Both the position numbers and the translations under genes were made by a program. A model generated the notes under the pieces. That model saw nothing but the letters and a program-made list of their open reading frames with translations. It ran no database searches and had not been told where the DNA came from. This document shows positions 44,136 through 56,066 of a stretch of DNA of 64,000 nt, one piece after another. Every line of letters starts with the position of its first letter. Position 1 is the stretch's first letter. The stretch spans positions 248,001 to 312,000 of the forward strand of contig JAJTUP010000030.1 of NCBI GenBank assembly GCA_021399435.1, read 5' to 3'. This DNA is from Diaporthe sp. PMI_573 (Eukaryota > Ascomycota > Sordariomycetes > Diaporthales > Diaporthaceae).

Positions 44136-45400
44136 CTCCTGGGTTGTCGGACTCGAGTACATGATACACTGGGATCGGGCTCCGAAAACGGTTTGCTCCC
44201 ACCTTCCGTCACTGGTGGCAGCATTAGACCTAGGTGGCTACCAAAATTGTATTACATTATTACAAACGTTGACGTCGTCACATGTGCATGATTGAACTTA
44301 GGTAAAAGAGTAAACCCAAAATGAATGTCCTTGTTCGGGAGAGGCCACACGGCACCGTTGTAATCAACCGAGCCTTCAATGACGCAGCTTTCTCAGACAG
44401 CATACCATCCCTCCACGGCAGCAAAGGTCCAGCCGATGCTAGAGAGGCAGGCATTGGAACCCAGGCTTGCCCAAGCCTACGAACAAGCCATGGGAGCATA
44501 GTCCAAAGGGAAACGCCTGGTCATCAAGCACAGACACCGGCTCACAGCGCAACGTGCTGGAAAGGTAGATCACAAATTCCCATCGGAGCCAGCCCGTGGA
44601 ACTGTGGAGCCGAGGGTATCATGGTTTTCAAGCCCACTGCCGTTGCCAGGTACTATCAATTGATTGCAGCAAGGCACACAACCACGATGCTCCCACAGAC
44701 CGGTCCGACAGTTTAGCTAGTCCCTCGTTTCCCAGTGTCCCGGTTTTCTTTCACTTCTGGTTCCACAGAAGAGTTGTTGGTCGTGGTATGCAATTGCTCA
44801 CGCCGAAGTTGTTGGTCAACAGTGACATGCGCGCATGGCTGCCTAATTGAGGCCAATAACTGCCATTGTGAAGCATTGGCCGGATTCCGGGATATCTATG
44901 TGTATTACATATAGCCCGACTTTATCAAACAAATATGCTCTCATGAGTTGATGAGCAGTTTCTACCTGGCTGCCTGCATTAATGCGAGGGCACACCTTCA
45001 GATATTCCATTACCTGAGCCGCGAAACCTTTGGTCTCCTGAGACCGGCAACTATTGATCAACTGGAATGTCCAGCAAGTACCTGGAATGTGCAGTTTTCA
45101 ACTAGAGCTTACAATGACTTCAGGTTCAACAACAGGATTACCTGAAAGTACGGTTGACAACAGCAGCCACGATAGGAGAGAGCCCTGCCGTAGCTGCCCT
45201 TCTAACGGTATAACAACTGTACTTAACCGTTGGACAACTGTTGTTCTGGTGTGCACCTTCCCGGTACAGTCACAAGTGGCTAATAGACGTCTCAGAAGAC
45301 GAACAGGAGGCACATGAAGCGAGGGAGCCGGGGTGAGCTCCATCAAACTGTCAATTCCGGAGGGCCTTCCCCCTTGGCTTATTCCGACATTCCTTCTGCC
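44136..45400. other. intergenic region, no supported gene
   Basis: About 1.2 kb between two genes of the same strand that both encode kinase-fold proteins. Only short frames without motifs. The last part is the leader of the following gene. Confidence 0.45.
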
Positions 45401-46687
45401 ATGGCACCGTCATCTCCCTCGTATGAAAGAGACGAGGATGTATTTGGAAGCTTGCTCAACATCACCGCCGACCAGCTTGTCGCGCTCGGCTCACGGATAC
45501 GCGAGCTCGTTTTCAAAGTCACGACCGAGGATGGCCTCCTGGTCGAGTCCCGCAGTGGTTCCTTCAATCTCGCGCGCATACTTCAGCTGGACGAAGCCAG
45601 GATGGTCATCCGCATCCCGGCCACCGGCAAGTTGGGCGACTTGTCTCGTCCGGCTAAAGAAGCGCTCGAATCGCATGTTCAGACTTTGAAGTACATCACG
45701 GAACACACCAGCGTCCCTGTGCCCGAGGTCTTCCACTTCGACACGTCGGCAAACAACGAGATCGGCGCGCCTTACATTGCCATGAGCTGCATCAGCGGGA
45801 AGCCCGTCGCACGCCTCTGGTTTGAAGACAGCGGGCCTACGCCGCTCGAAGAGAGGCGGCAGAATATCTTGAAGCAGCTCGCCCAGGCCATGGCGCAGCT
45901 CAACGTGTACCACTTCGACAAGATCGGATCGCTGGCCCCAAAAGACCAAGACGACGGCTACCACCTCGGCGCATGCTTTAGTTGGGGCCAGGCGGAGGAT
46001 GGAACGATCCCCATCACCTCCTCGGGCCCACACCTAGACACGTCATCCTTCCTAAGGGGGTATTGGCAACCAGCCAACGAGAAAAGCGGCTTTTCTGTTG
46101 GTGCCAACAAGGTTCTGGAGGAAATGCTACCACTATTACCCAATGATTCTTCCAAGTTTGCCCTGGCCCATGCTGACCTCGACTCCCAAAATGTCATGGC
46201 CGACGAACAAGGCAACATCACTGGCATAATCGACTGGGACAATGCCCAAACGATGCCCAACTTCATGGGATGCCTACGGTATCCCAGCTGGATCACCCGC
46301 GACTGGTACCCTTTCATGTACTGGCCCGAATCCCCGGACGGAAACTCGCCAGAGGAGCTGCAGAAGTACCGGGTGTACTATCTCCAAGAGATGAGGCGGG
46401 CTCTCGTCCCGCAGGGCGGCGACGACTACAGGCTTACTGCAAAGTCGCGCATCTTTGAGGCCATTTGGATCGCGGTGTCGAACGAGAAGAACAGACCCAT
46501 GATTTGTGCGAAGTTTGTGGAGGAGGCTAATAAGAGGCTTGACAAGGACGAGATTCCTGATGGCCACGGGGGCTTGGACTGTAAAGATCTCCTCACACTT
46601 AAATCTATTCCAGATGACCTTGTTGATGATGAGGGCTGGGAGTGTTTGCGAAAGGGGCTGAAGGCACTGATGAACTTGGAAGAGTAA
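45401..46687 (+). CDS. APH-family (aminoglycoside phosphotransferase-like) kinase
   Basis: A single exon. The start at 45401 gives 428 residues (MAPSSPSYERDEDVFGSLL); an in-frame ATG at 45314 would add 29 residues of non-conserved sequence. This is the phosphotransferase enzyme family (PF01636) that is greatly expanded in filamentous fungi. Visible motifs are MVIRIPATGKLG with the following ESHVQTLKYITEHTSVPVPEV, the hinge-like YIAMSCISGKPVARLW, the catalytic loop FALAHADLDSQNVM (about residue 256, HxDxxxxN) and the metal-binding IIDWDNAQTMP. These are the elements of an active small-molecule or protein kinase. The glycine loop is replaced by GSFNLARILQL, as often seen in the fungal members. 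Substrate unknown; probably cytosolic. No resistance function should be assumed. Confidence 0.82.
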   Translation: MAPSSPSYERDEDVFGSLLNITADQLVALGSRIRELVFKVTTEDGLLVESRSGSFNLARILQLDEARMVIRIPATGKLGDLSRPAKEALESHVQTLKYITEHTSVPVPEVFHFDTSANNEIGAPYIAMSCISGKPVARLWFEDSGPTPLEERRQNILKQLAQAMAQLNVYHFDKIGSLAPKDQDDGYHLGACFSWGQAEDGTIPITSSGPHLDTSSFLRGYWQPANEKSGFSVGANKVLEEMLPLLPNDSSKFALAHADLDSQNVMADEQGNITGIIDWDNAQTMPNFMGCLRYPSWITRDWYPFMYWPESPDGNSPEELQKYRVYYLQEMRRALVPQGGDDYRLTAKSRIFEAIWIAVSNEKNRPMICAKFVEEANKRLDKDEIPDGHGGLDCKDLLTLKSIPDDLVDDEGWECLRKGLKALMNLEE

Positions 46688-47806
46688 ATACCAGATTCGG
46701 CGGAATGAGCACTGGGTGATGACAATATCTTCAAGGGACTGAGATGACCGGGAATACGGTCTCATGGTTTCTGGGATACCGTCAAACAAGGGGGAAGAAT
46801 TCCATAGCATATATGTGTAGTCAAAGAAGTTTAAAGGTCCTCAACAAAAAGCAGAGAGCACCCGCGGAGTATACTACGCAGTGATTTGAGTCGCCAACAT
46901 TGTGACTGGGGCAAGACTCGGTGGAGGAGGGACGAGAAAGAAGTTACAGACTTGATTCTGTGATCCGAAGGAGCTCCTGGTTGATACGGATTGCTTTGAT
47001 GGCCGCTTTGTAAGCATATATATACAAAAAAGTCCCGAGAATCTGTACAGGCTCAGCTCGCTGGGCTTGGTATTCCAACCACCCACGTACTTGCTCTCCA
47101 CCCTTCACCAACTTCGGGCCAGCAGATGGATTAACGACTCCATCCTTTGGTAGTCTTGTCCACCTCGTATGATAGCTTTACCGGTTGAACAGAACTCTCG
47201 ACACCGTGTTGGAAAGGCGAATCTCTTTGGGTGTAGTATTCGCCAATGGTAGTGGTATTCTCCTAGGTAGTACGAGCTATCTGATTCAGGACGCTAAATG
47301 GAGTGTCGCGGACATCTTAGCTAGCCAATGGTTCTCCGTGCCTGGGTGTCGGAGGATCGTAGCAATACGGTCGCACCACGATATCCGGGCCGCGACGGGG
47401 AGCTCTGCGCTGGTGGCTTGGCGGAGGCCGTGGTTATGTTCGCAGACGCATCAACAACAGGCGCACCTTGGGCAAGCGAAGACTTGGCGAAAGATGGACA
47501 ACTTCTCATAATTACGTGTCACGTTCCGTTAAGAGACTGATGCATTGCAAGTGCAGAAGGTCTTGAATCTGGCACCTGTTTACCCACCGCTGCACGGGAT
47601 GTTTTACACCGAGTGACCTCTTGGCGTGGATGAATTTATCCGTGAACGCCACTTCTGAGCCGGTGAGGCAGGGAACCTGTCCTGGCCATAAATAGTTCCC
47701 CAGCGTAGACATGAGATATTGGTCTTGAAGTCCTCTAGGTCTGTCTGAGGAGCTATCTAGAATCCCACCCTATATCTGAAACGTCCACCGTGAAGGGTTG
47801 GTAACC
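46688..47806. other. intergenic region and polygalacturonase promoter
   Basis: No gene is supported. The right end contains the promoter of the GH28 gene, with a TATA-like CCATAAATAG at 47686-47695. Confidence 0.45.
47686..47695 (+). promoter_or_regulatory. TATA-like box of the polygalacturonase gene
   Basis: CCATAAATAG lies about 115 bp upstream of the ATG at 47807. Confidence 0.4.
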
Positions 47807-49465
47807 ATGCAGCTCAACACCCTCCTCGCGGCTCTGACCGCACTCGCGGCCTCCCCGCTATGTGCTGCGCTCCGCACTCGCCATAGCTACTCGGCCCTCC
47901 CAAAGCGCCCTGTTATCACCACAGCTCCATACGGCACTGGCCAGGCGTTCCCGGACTCTCCACCGAGGGACGAGGGTCGCTACTGCTACGTCGAGCCGGC
48001 ATCTGCCAACGGCACGGCCAGTGACGATGCGCCGGGGATCCTGAAGGCGTTCCAGGATTGCAACGGTGGAGGCACGATCGTTCTCGACCAGACGTACCTC
48101 ATTGGGTCGCCTCTGGACCTCACCTTCTTGGAGCATGTGGACATTGTCATCACTGGGGAGGTGGCGTTCGACGACAGTGATGTTTACTACTGGGCTCGCA
48201 ACAGCTTCAAGTATGCGTTCCAAAACATGTCGTCATTCTGGAAGGTCGGAGGCGAGGATATCAATATCTACGGTGACCTGAGCAACAACCGCTCCGTGAT
48301 CAATGGCCGCGGACAGGCCTACTGGGAGGAGCTCTCCAGGAACAGCACGGTGAGGCTCTGACCTGCGCATCAACGAAATAACATGGGAAATCCACTGACG
48401 TGATGAAATCAGCTACTGCGACCGCAATTGTTTGTCATCGAGGGCGGCAACGGCGTGACAATGTCCAATTTGCGCATGCGCAATTCCCCAAATGTAAGTT
48501 GCCTAACACAGCGACAGCTCTGTTACGTCCTGTAGACACACAATTGACTGAGCGGGCAACCGGCTACAGTGGTTCAACATGATCGCAAACTCAACGGACG
48601 TCATCATCAGCAACATGGACCTCATAGCCGCCAGCACCGGCGGCGTCAAGATCGCCAACTCGGACGGCTGGGACACGTACCGGTCCAAGCGCGTCGTCAT
48701 CCAGGACTCGGTCATCATCAACACGGACGACTGCGTCTCGTTCAAGCCGAACAGCACCAACATCATCGTGCAGAACCTCGACTGCACCGGCTCGCACGGC
48801 ATCAGCGTGGGGTCGCTCGGCCAGTACAAGGGCGAGACGGACATTGTCGAGGACCTGTATATCTACAACATCTCCATGGCGAACGCCAGCGACGCGGCTC
48901 GCATCAAGGTCTGGCCTGGCGTTGAGACCGCGTTCCAGGACCTCCTGAACGGTGGTGGCGGGCTCGGCCGTGTGCGGAACGTGACGTATGATATGTTTTA
49001 CCACGAGAACAATGATAGGGCTATCACTATCACGCAGTGTTATGGGCAGAAGAACCAGAGTCTCTGCAATGAGTTCCCGGTCAGTCTAAACTCTTTGACT
49101 ATGGGCTTGGGTGTGCCGCTTGACTGACTTCGAACTGGCAGGCCAACTTGACCATCACGGATATCACCATGAGGAACTTCTGGGGCACAGTATCATCCAA
49201 GTACGACCCGGAGGCCGGAAGCCTGGTTTGCAGTGCAGCAGATGTAAGTTCACACTCGAACCGAGTCACTCCCGTCAAAGCTGGAATGACGGAGTACTGA
49301 CGCTTTGTACCATAACAGCGCTGCAGCAACATCGTAGCCGAGAACATCTCTGTAAACGTGCCTAGTGGAGAGCCACCAGTCTACGAATGCTCAAACGTCG
49401 ATCCTGACTTGTTGGATGTGACCTGTGTAGACCCAGAGTCGGACCGGGACACGGGGAGCGGATAA
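47807..49465 (+). CDS. exopolygalacturonase, glycoside hydrolase family 28
   Basis: Five exons (47807-48349, 48413-48493, 48570-49079, 49142-49243, 49319-49465), all introns phase 0 and 62-76 nt, give 460 residues. GH28 exopolygalacturonases release galacturonate from the non-reducing end of pectin outside the cell. A signal peptide covers about residues 1-20 ([20 protein letters not shown]). The parallel beta-helix carries the family motifs: [10 protein letters not shown] (about 238), the catalytic NTDDC (259-263), [13 protein letters not shown] (282-294) with the catalytic-site His, and RIKVWPG (319-325) with the substrate-binding RIK. The [13 protein letters not shown] and GSLGQY forms are typical of exo-acting enzymes. 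More than ten N-glycosylation sequons suit a secreted protein. The last two exons provide the C-terminal cysteines (CSAAD, RCSN, YECSN, VTCVD). Pectin-dependent regulation is likely from family knowledge. Confidence 0.93.
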
Positions 49466-51033
49466 GTTCAGGTGATGTACATAATTCATCTCTATATAGT
49501 TTGAGATGAGCTGCACGATTTCTCCACATCCAAAGAGATGCGTTATGTGTGAAACAGCTAGCTTGAAATCAAATGAGCCACCCCGAGGCTCGGACGTTTA
49601 CCAAATCAGGAAATTGCAGGGTTGAATAATTAAGAAGTATGCAAGTTTTGCCACACCGAATATCAATGGATTGTTGTAGCTCGCCGCCCTGATCATAACA
49701 ACTCGCCTTGAGAAGCTTGTATGTAAGTTTAGCTGTCATGGTCTCCTTGGGACAGAGTCCGGACCAGCAGTGACTTCACTTCAGTCACCTCCGAAAGGGC
49801 GATCCTCCGTCACCTACAAAAGTTTGAAGTTAGTTTTCCCGCGGGATGCTTGGCCGGTGGAAAAACGATCTACCGTGTCCACGAGGCATTTGCAATTTTC
49901 ATAACGAACACATAGGCCTCTAAAGATGGCGAGTTCAAACTCAGCTCGATTCTCACCGTAGTTTATGCATCCCTTGATCTGACAAAGCGTGAGCTTATTC
50001 CGTTTCATGTATGATGGTCTCTTCCACCGACACATTATTACCCCCTCATACCAAGCGTCATTAATAGATATCAAGCTGCAGATTCTGCTACTATAGCGCT
50101 GCCGGATCTTGTCCCCACCAATATCCTTCCACTGGAGGGGGGTGGGCTTTTTTCTTCAAACTCAAGGCAGGGGCCATCTGCTGCGATCCCGGTAGTACCC
50201 AGTTCTTATACCAGCCTTGGGTTTTGTATAACGCGTTTTAGAGTTCAGTTTAATCGAATGAATGATCGTCAATTTGTCGAAAATAGAATGTGAACTGCCG
50301 CTATAACAATGATTGTCCTATGATCTCGGGTGTGGCTTGGAAGGGCAACACGGTCGCCCGGCGCCTCGACGCTCTGTGTTAGCAGAACGGCCGGAAAACC
50401 AGTCTTCGGAAGCTTCGTGACGGTTCATTCACCTTGTTGACATCCCGATGCGGCGGCACTCCAGGTGAGGGAATAGCTAGGAATGCTATATAGCTAGCGA
50501 AGATCTGCCTGGTGCAAACTCGATTATATTTGATTGTGAGGTGCCTCTTAAGCTACATAGATTTGTATTTTAGGAGCGTGCTGCGGCCGGCCTTCTAGAC
50601 AGTCTCAAATTGTATTCTGAGTCGTCAGACACAGTCTGCCTTGCAAACTCTTGCCAATTACTCTACTTCAGAGGCCAAATACAATCAAAGTTGTTCCGAG
50701 ATTCGACTTATCACCAATTCGTGCGTAGAGGAAAGTGACCAGTGTCCGTCAATCCGTATTCTAAATATTAACGCAGGTGAATGGTGTAGTCTGAGCTGAG
50801 ATGATCTTGCAACGCACTGTTATGTTCATAAAACTCAGGCGCATTCAACAATCTCAGCACGGTATTGAGAGTCTCTTGTGAAAGGCCTTTTATTCGTGCG
50901 AATTATTCTTTTGAAGACTGAACGTAAATATGTGGTCGTCCTCCTCGCTCAAACAAGGATTATATCTCTATAACTATATACATCGTCTCTTTCTCTATCA
51001 TATCTATCGTCCTCTATGCAATACTCATGCTGA
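49466..51033. other. intergenic region, no supported gene
   Basis: About 1.6 kb of moderately AT-rich sequence between the convergent GH28 and glycosyltransferase genes. I see no open frame with a domain, no tandem repeat and no transposon end. Confidence 0.5.
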
Positions 51034-52928
51034 CTACATCACGACGTTTTTGTGGTAGTAATCCCGAAGCACAGCTACGAAGAATACTCCCAGCCAGGAC
51101 AGGACAAATAAAACCTCATTTGACACGTGCCGGAAATCAGATCTGCTGCACGCATCAGATGCCTTTCTTGACACGGAGCGGGGCTGGGTTCCCCAAGATC
51201 CATCCAGGACAGTAATCAGCGACCAGACAACGATGCCAGGAGATAAGATCAGGAACCAGACCAGCGCAGGAACAAGCCAGATCAGGTCCTGCACCAGGGT
51301 GTCGTTGGGCCCCAGGAAAACAAGGTACGCCACCTGGAGCGACAGGCAGCAGAACAGGTCGACGGTGATGACCATGTCGGCGACGACGCGGTCCAGGATG
51401 CCGCCGAGCAGCCGCCGGCCGGTCACGGCGGAGCTGGCGACCATGCAAAAGATGAGGATCGGGATCAGCCGCGACTTGAGGATGGTGAAGATGTGCCAGG
51501 GCGACAGGCGCCAGATCATGCGCGGGTACCATATCGTCTCGATCATTGTGCCCCTGGACCAGCGCACCTGCTGCTTGACCCAGGTCGAGAATGTGTCGGG
51601 CGTGTCGGTGTAGACGACAGCGTCCGGCACGTGGTGCACGTCATAGCCGGCCCAAAGCAGCCGCGTCGTTAGGTGTCTGTCTTCGTTTGTGATCTGTATG
51701 ACCACGAAAGGTAGGCGTTAGTAACCTGGCATTATGAATCTTAAGATCAGACGGTGCTTGGATGTTTTGAGCAATCATACCATTTTTCGGCCCAACACCC
51801 GTTGGCAGGACCAAGGAACCAGCACCTTGTTGAGTGCAGATGCTCGGAACGCACCAACTGGCCCTGGTTGGCATTCGTTGGCTCCGAATATCGCGCCCTG
51901 GATCTTATACACATCCTGTTGGAACCAGTAGTACGATGTTGCAACCTTGGTGATGAATGTAGGGTTGGGGTGGAAGAATCGCATATGACCCGAGACACCA
52001 CCGATATTTGGGTCGCTGCTGAGTTTCCGTGCCATCTTGGGTATGGCGTCCGGAGAGACGGTCGAGTCTGAATCGGTGCTGAAGATAAAGTCGGTGGACT
52101 TCGCTTGAGCAAAGATCGTCGCGACGATCAGTGTCGTAAATAGGATATCCTTCTTCGATCGGTGTGGTTGCACAATACATATGGCGCTGATGTCGCGTGG
52201 GTGGCTGGGAAGTAGCTCTTCTGCAAGCAGCTCCAAGACGTAGCTTTGCAAACGCTCCGTGATAGCTGCTTGCCCGGCCTCGTCGTGGAGTAAGTCCACA
52301 TCAGCCAGAGTGGCTAGATGTTCCAGAGTCTCGGACAGAGGCTGAGCAAGTCGAAACACGACACCATCAGGATAGACCTAGAGCCGAGGAAGACGTCAGG
52401 AATGCAATCAAAACTTGTCTAGGGCCGAGAGCGCAAAGCTTGTATGCGGCTTACCTTTTGGAAAACGTCTACCATCTTCTCATCTTCTACCTCATCGCCA
52501 TCAATTCCCGCAACGATAGTGGTGCAGCTCGGCGTGCCAAGGAGGCTCTCGAGACACCGGGCGTAAAGCTCTTCATCCTCACGCCACCCAACAACGCAGC
52601 CGACAACATCAGGTGCTCCGCCATCCAGGCTCAAGTCGTCGATGCTGACTAGAGGCTCTTTGACTTCTTCAAACTCCGTTAACTCGTCTTTCTCGAGTTG
52701 AGGCAAAAGACTCCTGCCGGGTAGAGTGTTGTGGGCTTTGGTGTGCGTGCTCTTGTCCTCGGAGTGCAGGTGCGTGTACAGGAAAGTTAAAATGAGTTTG
52801 ACAACGGCATCGACCGTAAGGATCAAGTAACCGAATTGAAACAGGGCAAAGGCACCGGCCAGAATGCCTGAAGTCGCGGCAATTCTGAGCACTGAGTGCC
52901 CAATGCCCGGTGTCAAAAGCCGAAGCAT
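51034..52928 (-). CDS. processive family 2 glycosyltransferase (Cps1/GT2, hyaluronan/chitin synthase-like)
   Basis: Exons 52928-52455, 52377-51781 and 51693-51034, with introns of 77 and 87 nt (both phase 0; the second has a TTACTAACG branch site), give 576 residues. Two N-terminal membrane segments (about residues 14-52) are followed by the cytosolic GT2 domain: VVGWREDEELYARCLESLL, the DxD-type TDSDS (259-263), GPVGAFRASALN (about 330), the acceptor-site EDR in ITNEDRHLTTRLL (361-363) and QQVRW (398-402). Four to five membrane helices close the protein. D,D,D,QxxRW is the signature of processive beta-glycan synthases of the hyaluronan, cellulose and chitin synthase group. In fungi the nearest known class is the Cps1/ZtGT2-type enzyme, implicated in outer cell-wall polysaccharide and hyphal growth on surfaces. 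It is a plasma-membrane protein; the sugar product is not inferable. Confidence 0.85.
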
Positions 52929-54059
52929 CTCTTAGTCTCAATACATCCAATGGCAAGCAATCGAGAGTATTGAGATGATGAGTGATCACTCAGACACATT
53001 CTAAATTTCCCAGAGAAACGACAGACGCAACTGCCCATAAGTCCAGCCTATGGAATTAATGTCGGGAGGAAGTAACGCCACCTTTGGTCCTGGGCTCAGT
53101 ATCTCCAGGGCGACATTGCCGGTAGGACCCACCATCGTGGGCACCATATAAGCGCTCGGAGCTTCTACATATTCAGAAACAAAGTTTCGGGTCCTAGGGG
53201 TCTAGATCATGGGGATGAACTGCTATGCTAGATTGGGTTGATCTACCGAGCTTGATTGTGAGGATCTAGACCGGAGTGGGTGCTTCTGGTCCCTTACGTT
53301 TCACCCCGACCGCCTGGAGCCAAGAGCTGAAACCCACCAGCGACTTTTCGTTGGCTAGCCCGTGACAACCGCGCCGAACCTTAAACTTTGTTTAGTATCC
53401 ACCACGTGCTGGGTAGGGCGAGCCAAGCTGTCTTTGGAACTGCGCGCGCTCTGGTGGCAAGACACCTGACACCGTGCACGATTTTTCAGCTCCCTCTTGA
53501 GCGCACAGAGGGTAGCATCTTGGCGCCCGTTCATCTCAGACAGCAAAGGCGGCTCGAGTTTCAATCCTTTCAAACTGGATGAGGAAGAAACCGCGTCTCG
53601 CGGAAAGTGCACAGTCTTCTTAAACAGAATCAAGCCGTAGTTCCTCGTATTGTCATTGGGGCTAACACTGACCTTACTTCATAGTCCCATCGTGTTAGGC
53701 ATCTCATCATAAAGCTCAAACTGGTTGTTGGCCTAGTTCGCCACCTGCAAGTCGCGTGCATAGTCTCGGGTATCACATTCATGAGTTTCACTGTGCCAGC
53801 ATATGAGTGCCGAAATTAGCAAGCCTTACCCGAGGCAAGACTTTACCCTAGCGAAAACTTTCTTCTCCCCTTCTCATGCAGTATCGTACGTCTCGCCACT
53901 CTCACCGTCTCACCGCTACCAGTGCCTGAGTCGGTGGTTCTCGGTCGAGGTGGAGGCAGCTAATATCACACGATACCTTCTCTTATCTACTTCATATATA
54001 CGCTGATGGATCCCGTGGCCTGGCCTGGTCGGTTGAATCTGAGCCCACACCGAACAACT
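52929..54059. other. intergenic region between divergent genes
   Basis: Promoter region of the glycosyltransferase (left) and of the LPMO-like gene (right, TATATA at 53995-54000). No coding gene is supported; the open frames of 60-90 codons mostly lack an ATG. Confidence 0.45.
53994..54001 (+). promoter_or_regulatory. TATA box of the LPMO-like gene
   Basis: CATATATA about 60 bp upstream of the ATG at 54060. It lies only about 6 bp before an in-frame ATG at 54006, which argues that translation starts at 54060. Confidence 0.45.
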
Positions 54060-55179
54060 ATGGCTATCCTACAGTGGACAATCGTGGCGGTCGCCCTGGT
54101 CATGCAGGCTAGAGGACATACTCTTATGCAGAACCCAGTTCCTTTCCCCAGTCAGCTGAAGGACAACGGTCCGATGAAGAACGATGGCTCAAATTGGCCA
54201 TGCAGTGGAGAGACAGAATTCGACCCAAATGGGATCATGAACATATGGGATCGCGGTTCTACGCAACACTTACAGTGAGTTCCATTTCGTTATTGCTTCC
54301 CCCTATTTTAGTGGTGATTCTCTCTTATCTGCCGCGGCAGTTGGCTAGAGTGATTTCTCCAGCACCGCATTGCCGGGGCGTTGACTCGGCTTCTTACCGC
54401 CCCAAGCAATACAGCCTACATGCAAAGATGAATAATTGACTAACATGTACTTGTCACTTCGATTGTAAAGGGCTATGGGAGGTGCGTCACATGGAGGCGG
54501 ATCCTGCCAAATTTCCGTGACCTACGATCTCAAGCCGACAGTAAGGTCCACCTGGCGCGTCATCCACTCGATCCAGGGCGGCTGCCCCATCCGCAACCTG
54601 ACCGAGACAAACTACGGCGACAGCGCAACCACCCTCCTGCCTGACATCTACAACTTCACCATCCCAGACTGGCTGCCGCTCGGCAGGGCCGTCATGGCCT
54701 GGACGTGGTACGGCCGCTGGTCGGTACCCGAGATGTTCATGAACTGCGCGCCCATCATGGTCCTCGGCGGTAGGGGGCCGAACACGCTGGCCAGTCTCGA
54801 TATCAGCAGGGACGACAGCGAGCTGACGGCACAGTGGGACCGGGCCCCGCTCATGTTCGAGGCCAACAACGGGAACGGTTGCTGGACCGCGAACAAGGGC
54901 AGCTGCGTCGAGTTCCCCGAGCCTGGGGAGTCGCTTGAGATCAATGATGAATGTCCTATCGATCGCGAGCGCATGTTCACTGGCACTTGCGGTCCCAGGC
55001 AGAGGCTCGCTGAGCTACATCGGCCCGGGTTCGATGGCCTGCCCTCTGGGATGTCACAACACCCATTCTTATCAATATTTGTCATTATTGTGGCTGGGCT
55101 ACTATGTGCTTCAGTGTTCACGGTAGTCCTCAAGCGAAAGAGGAGTGCTGCTTTCTATAGGAAGATTTCCCAGATATGA
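54060..55179 (+). CDS. AA11-like lytic polysaccharide monooxygenase with C-terminal membrane anchor
   Basis: Exon 1 (54060-54274) and exon 2 (54471-55179) join across a 196-nt intron (GTGAGT donor, TGACTAAC branch, AAAG acceptor) and give 307 residues. A 19-residue signal peptide ends before His20, so the mature protein starts with HTLMQNPVPF, the N-terminal copper ligand of LPMOs. The second His of the brace is His79 in AMGGASHGGGSCQ, a block created by the splice. WRVIHSIQGGCPI and PEMFMNCAPIMV match AA11-type chitin-active enzymes, with Phe161 where Tyr is usual at the axial site. The C-terminus has a transmembrane helix (about 270-291) and a basic tail VLKRKRSAAFYRK, so the catalytic domain would be anchored on the cell surface. 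LPMO activity is inferred. A related non-oxidative copper-binding surface protein is the main alternative. Confidence 0.75.
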
Positions 55180-56066
55180 GACCGATGAAGTTGTGGGACT
55201 AGGATAAAGACATTTGTTACATCGAGGCTCGGTGTGCACTTCAGATGATTCATGGCCCGATGTAGTAAGATCGGCCCCTCACGACTCACAGCCCTCACCT
55301 TGCTAATCAAACGAGCAAATCGGTCTGTGCATTACCTCGTCACTTTTTAGGCCTATCCTTATATTCGCAGGAAACACTGGGCCTATAAAACGGGGCATGG
55401 AAGAGTTCATGATTTATAGTTGCATAATATTTGGCTGGAAGAGCATTAATACAAGCTAAAGCATAAGCGTTCTCGTGGTATTCCGCTGGAATTAGTTCAG
55501 CCACGCTCTGACTCGTGAGCCTTATCTCTTCATGACATATCATCAATTAGTCTGAGGGTCTCTGCCTTGGTGTTGCGGACTCAAGTGCCTCCAGTGGCCA
55601 GGTACCATAAAGGAAGATTTCTTGCCAATGGAACATGTTTCAGGATGATTCGAACAGTCCCACGACTGGATTATGTTGTGTGACCCACCAGGGATATAAA
55701 TGAGCTCTTGATCACCCGTGTGCCTAGGCATGGGCTGACTTGGACACTACCCGAGGTTGATTCGCCAGCATCGAGATGTTCTCTTTTCTCCAATCGTTAG
55801 TCAAGCTGAAGCCCACAGCCTCCCATACACCCCGGGCCATTTAGCTGTTACTTCTCGAAACACAATTTGCATTGTATGCCTGTTCGCATTAATACCTTGC
55901 CAAATTTCCGCGACTACTCTTACGGCCTTTTTGCCTTCTGGTATATGGTGTCTTTACTCTGTACACGTGAGCCCCGACACCCCGCTCCACTGTCAATACC
56001 TGGCTAAATGCCCATAAACTGCCCCAAGAGCCCGTCATCATCAAATCCTGGAACGACCAACGATCA
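55180..56066. other. intergenic region, no supported gene
   Basis: About 0.9 kb between the LPMO-like and HET genes. Only short frames without motifs are present. Confidence 0.45.

Noticed and set aside
53355..53633. Minus-strand frame between the glycosyltransferase and LPMO-like genes
   Set aside because: It begins with TTG instead of ATG, has no motif and lies in the promoter interval.
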